This document shows, in pieces, positions 16,045-24,191 of a DNA stretch of 64,000 bases (its first letter is position 1; each line of letters opens with the position of its first letter). The notes beneath the pieces are model-generated. The model was not told the origin of the DNA and did no database searches. It was given only the letters and a program-made list of their open reading frames with translations. A program made the translations under genes and the position numbers. The DNA lies in contig NC_020516.1 of NCBI RefSeq assembly GCF_000349945.1, positions 372,001 to 436,000 on the forward strand. Direction: 5' to 3'. Origin of the DNA: Azoarcus sp. KH32C (GTDB taxonomy: Bacteria > Pseudomonadota > Gammaproteobacteria > Burkholderiales > Rhodocyclaceae).

Positions 16045-17028
16045 TCACCGTCTTGGTTGGAGGATTGTGAAGACGCCGACCCGGCCTCCCGGGCCGTCCG
16101 CGATGTAGGCAAGGTGACCGTCGAATGCAAGCGCCGTAATATCGGTTAAACCGAGCTGCGCGGTACTGATTGACGCGATGAGATTGCCGTTTGCGAATAC
16201 CTTTAGTCGGTGATCCGCGCGGTCGAGCACCCAAGTGCGGCCATGCAAGTCGATCGCGAGATCTACAGGATACGTCAACTGCCCTTCACCATAGCGGCCG
16301 ATCGCAACCCCGCTCTGACTGAACTCCACAATGCAACGACAGCGCGGATCGATCCCGGCAACACGCTCTCGCCCGGCACTGAGGACAGTTGCTCCAGAAT
16401 TCTCGTCGGCAAACCCATCGCCCCTTCCCGCAAGCGGCTCGCTCAGCCGGCCAGACGGATGAAAGGCGAAGACTCCCCCTGCTGCGTCTGCAATCCACAC
16501 GCGGTTCAAAGTCTGTTCGACTACGACGTCTGCGGGTTGCAAGATCTCGAACTTCGCACCGAAGACTGCCAGGCGTCTACCATCTCGAGCGATACGCTCG
16601 ACCTCGCGGCGCCCGGGGCTGACCACGTAAACGCTGCCATCCGGGCCAGTCTTCAGCCGCGTGCCGGGTGAACCGGGCAACTCCCGCAGTCTGGTTACTG
16701 ATCGCGTCACGCCATCGATGCGTAGAAGCAGACGTTGCCCGGCGTCAGCAAGGTAAATGTCTGGTCCGTTAGCGGCGAGTGCCGACGGGAACAGAAATTT
16801 GACGAATTGTCCGCCAGGGGGCGCGCCCGGTACCGTCGAGGGTGGCGCGGAAAAGCCTCCGATGATGATTTCGCGTGGCATGAGCAAGTCAATGGCATTG
16901 CTCTCTGCGACAATGCTTGTCGCCTCTTGTGCCTGGACGTCGAAAAACGCGGTCAATACGACCCCTGTGATCCCGGCACATCCGACCGCACGCAGCAGGC
17001 TACCAGCGCCCCGGGCCGAGCGTTTCAT
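16045..17028 (-). CDS. Exported NHL-like beta-propeller protein
   Basis: This is a 327-residue protein with a Sec signal (ending near VQAQ) and degenerate NHL/six-bladed repeats (ALAANGPDIYLADAGQRL; KTGPDGSVYVVSPGRR; DLAIDLHGRTWVLDRADH; ALAFDGHLAYIADGPGG). A short Cys pair, CRC, occurs near residue 235. The start at 17028 gives a proper signal peptide and overlaps the preceding cytochrome gene by 29 nt. It is paired with the NHL lipoprotein gene directly downstream. Confidence 0.82.
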   Translation of the reverse strand: MKRSARGAGSLLRAVGCAGITGVVLTAFFDVQAQEATSIVAESNAIDLLMPREIIIGGFSAPPSTVPGAPPGGQFVKFLFPSALAANGPDIYLADAGQRLLLRIDGVTRSVTRLRELPGSPGTRLKTGPDGSVYVVSPGRREVERIARDGRRLAVFGAKFEILQPADVVVEQTLNRVWIADAAGGVFAFHPSGRLSEPLAGRGDGFADENSGATVLSAGRERVAGIDPRCRCIVEFSQSGVAIGRYGEGQLTYPVDLAIDLHGRTWVLDRADHRLKVFANGNLIASISTAQLGLTDITALAFDGHLAYIADGPGGRVGVFTILQPRR

Positions 17029-17401
17029 GGCCGCCAAAGATTCCCGGAGGAAGGCCTGGCTTGCCCGAATGACATAAGTCACAGTTTTCGACTGACCACG
17101 CAGTTTCGCCGTCATGGCATGCCCCGCAAAAACGACCATCGATGATGTCATTCATCTTGATCTGATTTGAGCCCGCCCGCATCTTGAAGCCGAGTTCCAC
17201 GTGGCATACTTTGCACCGAAATCGGATCCGATGGAACCAGTGAGGGAATACGACCGGACGCATGCCCTCCTTCTCGGCTGACCGATTGATAACTACGTCC
17301 GCATATTCAGCGAGTGCCGCCGAGGGGGCGGTGACGGCGAGCGTTGCAGCGGTAAGCGAGGTCGCCAGTTTGCGAACCGACCATCGACCGAAGCGGATCA
17401 T
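17000..17401 (-). CDS. Small periplasmic triheme cytochrome, c7-like (conduit operon copy)
   Basis: A 133-residue exported cytochrome with hemes CKVCH, CGACH and CDLCH, and FPHWFHRIRFRCKVCH as in the 10375-10797 product. Identity between the two is high across the heme core and falls in the tails. ATG overlaps the previous cytochrome stop as ATGA. Six histidines are available for three bis-His hemes. It is probably the periplasmic side of the beta-barrel conduit encoded upstream. Confidence 0.93.
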   Translation of the reverse strand: MIRFGRWSVRKLATSLTAATLAVTAPSAALAEYADVVINRSAEKEGMRPVVFPHWFHRIRFRCKVCHVELGFKMRAGSNQIKMNDIIDGRFCGACHDGETAWSVENCDLCHSGKPGLPPGIFGGHETLGPGRW

Positions 17402-18072
17402 TTTGCCTTTCCAGCCGACACAGGCGCAGTAGTCGGCGCGGGAGGCAGAGAAGGGACCGGGGTCTTTGCGTCGTTTTGGGTCTTTGCTGCGGCGGCGTCG
17501 CGCTCCAGTTCAGCCATTGCATCGCTTCGCTTGACGCTGTGACATCGAGCACATTCAGTGAGTGGGAATGCCACTGCGCCATGGCAGACCCCGCATTGCT
17601 CGCCTTGAAGAATCAAGAACATGCTGATCTTCGTCCCGCCACGCTCCTTCTTGAAGAGATGGTCATGGCAGTTCGTGCAGTCCAGCCACGGGGTGTGTGC
17701 GCTGTGGGGGAAGCGGACTACAGGCATGCCGCCATTGAGATTGAGCAGCTCGTCCTTGTCATAGGTTTCCCACTGGCGTTCCTTGCGGAGGAAACTGCGC
17801 GGGTTGATTTGACCGTCTTTCAATGCCTTGACCCAGCGCACTTGATTCCCCGCGTTGTCGGGGGCCAAACCGGCGAGAGCGTCAGCCGGTTGCTGTAACA
17901 GGCGTACCGCGGGGCTCTTGGGATCGCGTAGCCCGTCGTCGGCGAGCGGTTGCCATTGACGGTCTTCAGCCGGTGTGCCGGATGAGATGGCTAAGAACAC
18001 TACGCCAACAAGCAGGTGTTGTATTGCCCAACAGCAAGAGGCCGACAAGAAACGCAAGGGGCTGGTTTGCAT
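17398..18072 (-). CDS. Periplasmic triheme cytochrome, c7-like (conduit operon copy)
   Basis: About 224 residues with signal sequence from the ATG at 18072 (an in-frame TTG at 18114 would add 14 residues). Hemes are CTNCH, CGVCH and CARCH. The lead-in FPHSAHTPWLDCTNCH matches the 9695-10378 product, as does NQVRWVKALKDGQINPR against NRVNWVKALEDKAINPR. The C-terminus has a Lys/Ala/Pro tail. It follows the outer-membrane barrel gene by about 95 nt and couples to the next triheme gene. Confidence 0.9.
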   Translation of the reverse strand: MQTSPLRFLSASCCWAIQHLLVGVVFLAISSGTPAEDRQWQPLADDGLRDPKSPAVRLLQQPADALAGLAPDNAGNQVRWVKALKDGQINPRSFLRKERQWETYDKDELLNLNGGMPVVRFPHSAHTPWLDCTNCHDHLFKKERGGTKISMFLILQGEQCGVCHGAVAFPLTECARCHSVKRSDAMAELERDAAAAKTQNDAKTPVPSLPPAPTTAPVSAGKAK

Positions 18073-18166
18073 CTGAATGCGGACTGGACGTGAGCGGTAG
18101 CTGTTAGTCGTCAAACCCCAGTGTTGGTTCTCGGACCGCTCGACTGCACTTTAACTAACCAGTTTA

Positions 18167-20614
18167 TCAGAATGCTCCGAAGTCCCTCGACAAGCGTAAG
18201 TACAAGAGTTGATTTCGATTTCCCTGGATTTCGGCGACGCGGAATTGGAGTTGCGTATCGAGGCGTCCAATCCGGTACCCCAGCCGTTGGTCGAGATCAA
18301 GACTCGCTCGCTCCGGTTCCCGGGGGGCATCGGGGTTGCCGAACCGACGCGATTCATCATGGGCGGTGTTGGCGCGAAAGTCGAGACCGTAACGCAGGCC
18401 GCGGAAGCCCAGGAAACGACTATGGGAATAGCTCAGACTGCCGGAAAGGCTCGTGTTTTGATTCTGGGTGGACTGGTTTACGAGGAGCGGTCGACCGAAT
18501 TCGTCTGTAATGACAACCGGGGTGTTCGAGTCCGACTGCTGTCTGCTCGTCTGCCATGTGAGGTTCGATGTCAAGGCGGAATAGGCGCTGATACGCCATT
18601 GGCCGCTGACCTGAACATTCAACATCTGGAAGGCGCTATTTGTCTCGCCGAACGTACGTGTGTCGGAAAGGCTTGCGCTCAGGTAACCGTTGAGCGTTTC
18701 GGTCGGATTGGCGCTGTAGCTCAAGCTGGCCGAGTGACCGATAGAGTGTGAGGTGTTTGACCCGATCCCGGTTGACTGGCTTGCAGAAACCGACTGGCTG
18801 ATCGAAGCACTTAAGGTGCCCTGGTTCTCTTGCAGCCAGCTTCTCATCAGCGAGTGCGATGCCGATCCTGTCACCGATCGCGCAGAACTTGTGTTGCTCG
18901 CCGAAGAGTTCGAACCCGATACTGAGGAACTCCATGTGTAAGCATATTCGCCGAAACTCAAGGGGTCTCCGCTATAAGTCCCCCCGGCACTTTCGAAAGT
19001 GGATGAATTGCCCTTGTCGTCACCGTTGAAGCCGAACGACCCGAAAAGGCTCAGGTTGCGGCTAGCCTGATAACTTAGGCCTGCCGTGCCTCCCAGAATG
19101 CTGCTTTGCAGCGCATTCCCGGCACTTGCGGTGCTTGAAGTCTGAAAATAGCGTAGGGTCCCGGAGCCGCGCCATTTGGAATCCAACGGGTTCCAGTTGG
19201 CGACGCTGAAGAGCTGAGCACTAGTGGCCTTGACATTCGTGTCCGGGGCGGTCCCATCTGCGGATCGAGTCGAGAAATTCTGGCCCGTGTAGCTTCCGGT
19301 CGTACCGATCGACCATTCTTCATCGAATTGATAGTTATGTGATCCGCTGACAAAGAAGTCGTTGTAAGAGGTGTTCTCCGATTCGCTGCGCGATGCCGAG
19401 GCGCTGGCGTTGAAATTCTGGTTATCGATACGGGTCGAAAAATTGCCGTGCAGGCGATCGACCGTGTCGCCCCCGAAATTGCCAGTCACCTCACTGCGGT
19501 CGTAGCCGCCATTTGCGTTCCAGGCGCCGGACAACGGCCGATAAGTCTGTAGCAGCCCCAGTCGCCGGTACTGAACGTTCGTGTCGGTGAAGGAGCCCAT
19601 GCTCCGGCTGTCGGCAAGGGACAGGTTTGCAGTGAAGGGGAAACGGCTCTGGGGGAAGAGGTTCAAGGAGCCGCTGCCGTTGATCGACGTGCCGGTGAGA
19701 TTGTTCGAGGCCGCACTGTTGTCGCCGCTCGCGGCACTTGACCGCGTTGTTATCAAGCCGAAATCACCAGACACGACAGCGATGTAAGGCGCCCAGATAT
19801 ACGAATTCACGCGCATGCGTGCCTCGTATACCTCGTTCAGGCTGCTACTCGAATCCCCTGAGCGTGACTGCTGGATCCCGGCCGAAAGGGTTCCGCCCCA
19901 GCGGATGGGTGCCATGCCCCATGCACGTCTGGGTTTTGAGGTGTCCTCTTCGGTCGCGACAGCTCCCTTGCCGGACGGGGCAGGACGAACGGGAGGCAAT
20001 GATGGCTCTAGTTCGTCTGCAGGCAGGAATTCCTCGCTGCCCACAACCTTTGCATCACTGCTGCTTTTTCCGCTCGCGGCCGCAGGCTCCTCGGGTTTGC
20101 CGGCGGGCCCAGCGACGTATTGTTCCCCCGTCTGCTGCTTCTCCGGTGGCGATTGCCGGCGGGACGGTAGTACGGCCTTCTCTTTCCAGGAACGCCTCTC
20201 GTCGGGAGCGGGCGCTGGGCCGGGAGTGCCCTCTTGAGCCGGAGGTGTCGATGGCGCATTACGGGAGGGCAATTCACCGCTGCCGATGTTGTTGCCCGGT
20301 TCACTCGCGGTCCGACCCATCAAGGCAAGCGACAGTTTTAGTGGAGGGAGTAGCGGGCTGAGCGGGGGCTCGTCCGGTGAAGTCGGGGCAGGTGCGGCCG
20401 CGGATTCCTGAGTGAGGCCTGAAATTGCCAAGGACAACCGCAGCCGTGGCGGCTCTTGGGTGGGGTTGGTGCCGATCCTGGCGGCATAGGCCGGGAGCGC
20501 CGCGCTTAGCAGCAAGGCGCCCCCGATCAGGGGCGCAACTCGGCCCCGACCCGTTGCGAGCGGTAGGTAAAGCCTGCCTTCAGGTAGGGAGGAGCGTGCC
20601 GCAGATGACGCCAT
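18167..20614 (-). CDS. Outer-membrane beta-barrel protein (putative porin of a cytochrome conduit)
   Basis: This 815-residue protein has a signal peptide (about 24-45, ending PAYAA) and a Pro/Ser-rich periplasmic linker to about residue 235. About 580 residues of alternating amphipathic beta-strands follow, rich in S, N, T and G, ending RDFGAF; a C-terminal Phe is typical of BAM-inserted barrels. No CXXCH is present. It follows a PpiC isomerase by 14 nt and precedes two triheme cytochromes and two NHL proteins. That neighbourhood is the reason to call it a conduit porin, though sequence similarity to a named porin cannot be shown here. Confidence 0.85.
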   Translation of the reverse strand: MASSAARSSLPEGRLYLPLATGRGRVAPLIGGALLLSAALPAYAARIGTNPTQEPPRLRLSLAISGLTQESAAAPAPTSPDEPPLSPLLPPLKLSLALMGRTASEPGNNIGSGELPSRNAPSTPPAQEGTPGPAPAPDERRSWKEKAVLPSRRQSPPEKQQTGEQYVAGPAGKPEEPAAASGKSSSDAKVVGSEEFLPADELEPSLPPVRPAPSGKGAVATEEDTSKPRRAWGMAPIRWGGTLSAGIQQSRSGDSSSSLNEVYEARMRVNSYIWAPYIAVVSGDFGLITTRSSAASGDNSAASNNLTGTSINGSGSLNLFPQSRFPFTANLSLADSRSMGSFTDTNVQYRRLGLLQTYRPLSGAWNANGGYDRSEVTGNFGGDTVDRLHGNFSTRIDNQNFNASASASRSESENTSYNDFFVSGSHNYQFDEEWSIGTTGSYTGQNFSTRSADGTAPDTNVKATSAQLFSVANWNPLDSKWRGSGTLRYFQTSSTASAGNALQSSILGGTAGLSYQASRNLSLFGSFGFNGDDKGNSSTFESAGGTYSGDPLSFGEYAYTWSSSVSGSNSSASNTSSARSVTGSASHSLMRSWLQENQGTLSASISQSVSASQSTGIGSNTSHSIGHSASLSYSANPTETLNGYLSASLSDTRTFGETNSAFQMLNVQVSGQWRISAYSALTSNLTWQTSRQQSDSNTPVVITDEFGRPLLVNQSTQNQNTSLSGSLSYSHSRFLGFRGLRYGLDFRANTAHDESRRFGNPDAPREPERASLDLDQRLGYRIGRLDTQLQFRVAEIQGNRNQLLYLRLSRDFGAF

Positions 20615-20628
20615 TCGCGTTGGTCAGA

Positions 20629-21681
20629 TCACTTTCCCGGTGATGCCAACTGGGCGAGCGCAGGGTAGCGTTGCGTATTGAGTTCGATGCGGGCCTTCTT
20701 GCGCAGTTGCTCCTTGAGCTTGCGCCAAGCGTCTTCCGATAGATCGCGGCTGAGCAGATCCGCCGCACGCGCTTTGACGGTCGTGAAGTCATGATGCTTT
20801 GGCTCTTGGCGGGATTCGTAACGGAAGAGCGCGACCCCTTGGAGTATGCGCGTCGGAGGAGACAAGTCGCCCGGTTTCATCGTATCGATCTTGTCCTGAA
20901 TGCCTTCGGGGAGCATGCCGCGATGCAGGTACCCTAGATCGCCGCCAAGCGCCGCCGATTCATGATTGGAGCGCTTGCGCGCCAGATCAGCGAAGGTCTC
21001 ATTGCCTTCCGCAATCTGTAGGCGCATCGATCCGGCTTCAGCCTCTGCAGCCTGCCACGCGGATACCGGCGATGCAGGGTCTACATTAAGAAGAATCATC
21101 GACAAGCGGAGTTTCTCGGGTTCGGTGAATTTCTCGGGGTGTTTCTTGTAATAGGCGAGAACCTTGTCTTCCGCGGGCGCCGGGACATTCCTTGTCTTGG
21201 CTTCGAGAGTCGCAAGCATGTCGTCTTCTTCAAGACGCTCACGCAGAGGAGGAAGCAATTTCTCGCGTTCCTGTTGCCATCGGGCGCTTGAGGCATACCG
21301 TTTTTCGTAGGCGGCGATCTTGTCGTCGACGGCCTGCGAGCTTGGTTTCATCCCTCTGCGTTTGATTTCCTCAAGCAGAAGAATGCGGTCGATCATGTCT
21401 TCAGCAACGCTGCGAAGCAGTTCGTCAGCGGCGCCTTCCGGCGGCTTCGCATGGTAGAACTTCTGCCGCGCAGCCTCGTTGGCAGTAGCGTCAAATTGAG
21501 CAGCGCTGATCTGCTTGCCATTAACGATAGCGACGTAGGAAGGGGAAGGCTGGGACGGGGAGTTGCTGGCCGGCGTCGCAGTCGATCCGCGCACAGGTGC
21601 CTTTTCATCGGCCGCTTGAGCGTTGAAAGTCAGGGTGGCGCAAATGAGCGCGCCCGTGAGCACGGGGGCGAGGATCTTCAT
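20629..21681 (-). CDS. Periplasmic PpiC-type peptidyl-prolyl isomerase
   Basis: This 350-residue exported parvulin/SurA-like chaperone has signal MKILAPVLTGALICATLTFNAQA. A helical chaperone region (about 45-170) precedes a PpiC domain (about 180-300) with GGDLGYLHRGMLPEGI and MKPGDLSPP. Such proteins help fold outer-membrane barrels and secreted cytochromes. It is the first gene of the ten-gene conduit operon, directly before the barrel it may serve. A strong terminator separates it from the tetraheme gene upstream, so it needs its own promoter in 21682-21756; I could not identify one with confidence. Confidence 0.92.
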   Translation of the reverse strand: MKILAPVLTGALICATLTFNAQAADEKAPVRGSTATPASNSPSQPSPSYVAIVNGKQISAAQFDATANEAARQKFYHAKPPEGAADELLRSVAEDMIDRILLLEEIKRRGMKPSSQAVDDKIAAYEKRYASSARWQQEREKLLPPLRERLEEDDMLATLEAKTRNVPAPAEDKVLAYYKKHPEKFTEPEKLRLSMILLNVDPASPVSAWQAAEAEAGSMRLQIAEGNETFADLARKRSNHESAALGGDLGYLHRGMLPEGIQDKIDTMKPGDLSPPTRILQGVALFRYESRQEPKHHDFTTVKARAADLLSRDLSEDAWRKLKEQLRKKARIELNTQRYPALAQLASPGK

Positions 21682-21756
21682 GAAACTCGATTCCTTAGCG
21701 TTGAATCGTATCGAAGCGTAACTGAAAAGAGCGTAGCAAACCTGGAATAACTCGAC

Positions 21757-21793
21757 AAAAAAAGGTCAGGCGTCGTTGCGCCTGACCTTTTCC
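21757..21793 (-). terminator. Rho-independent terminator of the tetraheme cytochrome gene
   Basis: The minus strand forms a stem GGTCAGGCG / CGCCTGACC around a 6-nt loop, extended by A/T pairs, followed by a run of seven T. It lies about 30 nt after the stop of the 21822 gene and would end a monocistronic cytochrome transcript before the PpiC operon. Confidence 0.9.
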
Positions 21794-21821
21794 GCTGCGG
21801 TTCTTCTAACCGAGGTATTGC

Positions 21822-22658
21822 TTACTTCGTATGGCAGGCCAAGCAGATCTTGGAGCCGGTGGTCGTGACGCGCATGAAGTTCACGTCGGGTGCTGCGCCG
21901 CCGGTCGTGGTCTTGCCAACGTGGGGATCGTGACAGGACGCACACTCAACCGACGGACGCTCCGTGCCGGCCGTGAAGTCGCGGGTGTAGAGAATGATGT
22001 CGGTCTTGCTGCGGACGCTGTCAGCAGTGGACGTGTCGATCCAGAACACGGGCTTGCCGTTGATGCTCTTCGTGGCGATGCTCTTGAAGTCCTTGTCATT
22101 ACAACTTGCCGAGTCGGTCACGCTCGCAGACAGACCGCCGCCGCAATAGGCGATGCCGATCGGGTGGTCGTTACGCAGGTCTTGGCCGAGGTTCGCGACG
22201 CGGGTCGAGTCGCCGATCTTGCCGCCAACGGAAGATGCGGGACCCGTCCAGGTATAGCCACGGTCGGAGCCAGTAGCGTTGTAGCCGCCGGAGCCCGGGG
22301 CGTTGACCAGGTTATCCATTGCCTGGGTACCGTCGTGGCAGGACAGGCAGGCCGCCGAAACGGAGCCGACGGTCAGCACTTGGCCGTCGATCGTCGACGA
22401 GTTCTGGGTCGAGTAGGTCGAGTAGGCGGTGGCGGTGGGCAACTTCTTGTTCCACAGCGGCGCGGTGGCATTCGTGTTCGACGCGTGTGGCGTGTGACAG
22501 AAGACGCAGATCTGGCCGGTGTTCGTCTGAGAGTTTACTGAATTTGAGCCGCCAGACGTGGTCAGGTTGTGCGGCGTATCGGTGATGCCGGCAAAGGCCG
22601 CGGTGGCGACGGCCGCCAGCGAGGCCAAAGCAAGCGACTGCTTGAACATTTTTTTCAT
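21822..22658 (-). CDS. OmcE-like tetraheme c-type cytochrome (candidate extracellular filament protein)
   Basis: A 278-residue exported cytochrome, signal MKKMFKQSLALASLAAVATAAFA in two parts, start at 22658 after a GGGGG site. Hemes are CVFCH, CLSCH, CASCH and CLACH. The order CVFCHTPH, APLWN, CLSCHDG, NLGQDLRNDHPI, VECASCHDPH and a terminal CLACH is that of the tetraheme module I associate with Geobacter OmcE, which polymerises into nanowires. The protein has exactly eight histidines: four in CXXCH and four others (TPHNL, CHTPH, NDHP, CHDPH), one spare per heme, as all-bis-His ligation needs. Monocistronic with its own terminator, which suits a highly expressed structural protein. Filament formation is an inference. 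Confidence 0.85.
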   Translation of the reverse strand: MKKMFKQSLALASLAAVATAAFAGITDTPHNLTTSGGSNSVNSQTNTGQICVFCHTPHASNTNATAPLWNKKLPTATAYSTYSTQNSSTIDGQVLTVGSVSAACLSCHDGTQAMDNLVNAPGSGGYNATGSDRGYTWTGPASSVGGKIGDSTRVANLGQDLRNDHPIGIAYCGGGLSASVTDSASCNDKDFKSIATKSINGKPVFWIDTSTADSVRSKTDIILYTRDFTAGTERPSVECASCHDPHVGKTTTGGAAPDVNFMRVTTTGSKICLACHTK

Positions 22659-22962
22659 GGTAACCCCCGATGGATGGTTAGGCGAGAAATTTAAGCTTGC
22701 GGCGCCCAACGAGGTGTCGAATCGCCGCGGCCGGAAAATTTCAACGTATTCCTGGATGCTGCATTCGACTAGTAGCAGTTTTCGGTCCACATGCGCCACG
22801 TCGGTGAAGAAGATTCGTCACTGCGAATTTTGTTTTTAAAATCAGTGTGTTGTGCTTAGTGGCGCGGGCCCTCTAGCTACGCTTACCTAGCGGAGGGGGT
22901 GATCCGCCGGGCAATCGCTAATGCATATTCCTGAAGATGGGAAGGCGATTCCGTTAATGGGA
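22659..22962 (-). other. Leader and promoter region of the tetraheme cytochrome gene
   Basis: This 304-nt gap has no credible gene. It contains a weak sigma-54-like site at 22774-22789 and an A/T-rich block near 22825-22845 in which CACTG and CAGTG arms enclose an inner ATTTT/AAAAT repeat. Either could be regulatory. The 22963 gene ends at its far side, with no clear terminator. Confidence 0.4.
22774..22789 (-). promoter_or_regulatory. Weak sigma-54 promoter candidate for the tetraheme gene
   Basis: The minus strand reads TGGACCGAAAACTGCT. The GG/GC spacing and TGG, G and TGCT elements fit, but three positions differ from consensus. It implies a leader of about 105 nt. Confidence 0.3.
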
Positions 22963-24120
22963 TCATCTAGCGCCTGTCCCTGGCGCGCGACGCACCAGGA
23001 AGCCTTGGTTCGGCGCAAGGTTGTAGGGGCGGAAGACATCGATCTTCGCGAACCACTGGTCGACGAAGTAGATCCGACCGTCGTCGTCCACGGCAATGCC
23101 GGACGGCAGGATGTATTCGGCAGGGCCGCCTCGTTCCGAGCGGTTGCCGATGAACATGAGCAGTTCGCCGTCGGCATTGAAGATCTGAAAATTGCCAAAG
23201 GCGGCGTCGGCGACGTAGACGTTTCCTTCGTTGTCTGTGGCAATTTCCTTCGGCCGTGCAAAGTTCCCGAGCTGACGGCCGACGGAACCGAAGCTGTCCC
23301 GGTAGGAGCCATCGGCATTGAAGATTTGCACCCGGAAGTTGCCGCCATCTACCACATAGAGTCGGCCGTCCTTGCCGATGGCCATATCGCGTGGGAGATT
23401 GAATTCTCCTGGTCCGGAGCCGCGTTTGCCGATATCCATGACGTGCTGGCCGGTGACGGTATCGAATACGCGGATGCGATGGTTTTCGGATTTGACGCCA
23501 CCGATATCCACGACGTAGATCCGTCGGCCGGAGGGGTCGACCGTGACGCTCGAAATGCGATCGAAGAGATTGTTTCCTCCGATCTTGCGCAGGAATTTTC
23601 CGTCGCGATCGAAAATGAAGATCATCTTCAATGTGGCGTCGGCAACATAGAGCCGTCCCGCACGATCGACGTCCAAGCCGAGCGGCTTAGCCAGAGTGGC
23701 CGGCTCAGTATCTCCGATCGTAAAATATTTTCCCGAGGGTATGTCGAACACCTTGACGGCGTGTTCCGCGGTGTCGGAAACGAAGATTCTGCCCTTGTGG
23801 ACGGCGACCGCGTAAGGTTTTGTCAGAAAGTAGCCGGCTCGGGAGGCGCCGGTGACCAGGCGGCGGAATGCATCGTCGGAATTGTCAACTTCCACGTCGG
23901 CGGAACTGCTGATCGTTCGTTCGAAGACGAAGCGCGGTTCGTCGGGTGGAGAGGGGAAGACGAGCGGGCCGGCAGGAGCCACGGGGCCGGAGCCTTCGGA
24001 GATCGGTGCGCAACCGGACAGCGTCGTGAGGGTGCAGGTTACGGCGATGCCAAGGGTTGAGACGAGTCGCGCCAAGTGGAGCGGAGTGCGTCGCGAAACG
24101 GTCGTGCGTGGCATTTTCAT
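22963..24120 (-). CDS. NHL-repeat lipoprotein (six-bladed propeller)
   Basis: This 385-residue protein has a lipoprotein signal (LSGC, Cys about 36 from the ATG at 24120; a second ATG lies at 24114). Six NHL-like blades follow (KPYAVAVHKGRIFVSDT; KPLGLDVDRAGRLYVADAT; LPRDMAIGKDGRLYVVDGG; RPKEIATDNEGNVYVADA; LPSGIAVDDDGRIYFVDQW). It resembles the 14939-16036 lipoprotein in blades and size. It lies downstream of a tetraheme cytochrome gene (71 nt gap) and probably shares the transcript from the 25423-25438 promoter. A surface or periplasmic scaffold for cytochromes is inferred. Confidence 0.9.
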   Translation of the reverse strand: MKMPRTTVSRRTPLHLARLVSTLGIAVTCTLTTLSGCAPISEGSGPVAPAGPLVFPSPPDEPRFVFERTISSSADVEVDNSDDAFRRLVTGASRAGYFLTKPYAVAVHKGRIFVSDTAEHAVKVFDIPSGKYFTIGDTEPATLAKPLGLDVDRAGRLYVADATLKMIFIFDRDGKFLRKIGGNNLFDRISSVTVDPSGRRIYVVDIGGVKSENHRIRVFDTVTGQHVMDIGKRGSGPGEFNLPRDMAIGKDGRLYVVDGGNFRVQIFNADGSYRDSFGSVGRQLGNFARPKEIATDNEGNVYVADAAFGNFQIFNADGELLMFIGNRSERGGPAEYILPSGIAVDDDGRIYFVDQWFAKIDVFRPYNLAPNQGFLVRRAPGTGAR

Positions 24121-24191
24121 GGTAGCTATAGTCCGAAGGTCGTTGGTGGTCGCCTGGGCGGCTTTACACCCGCGTCGTGAAATTGATGTGC

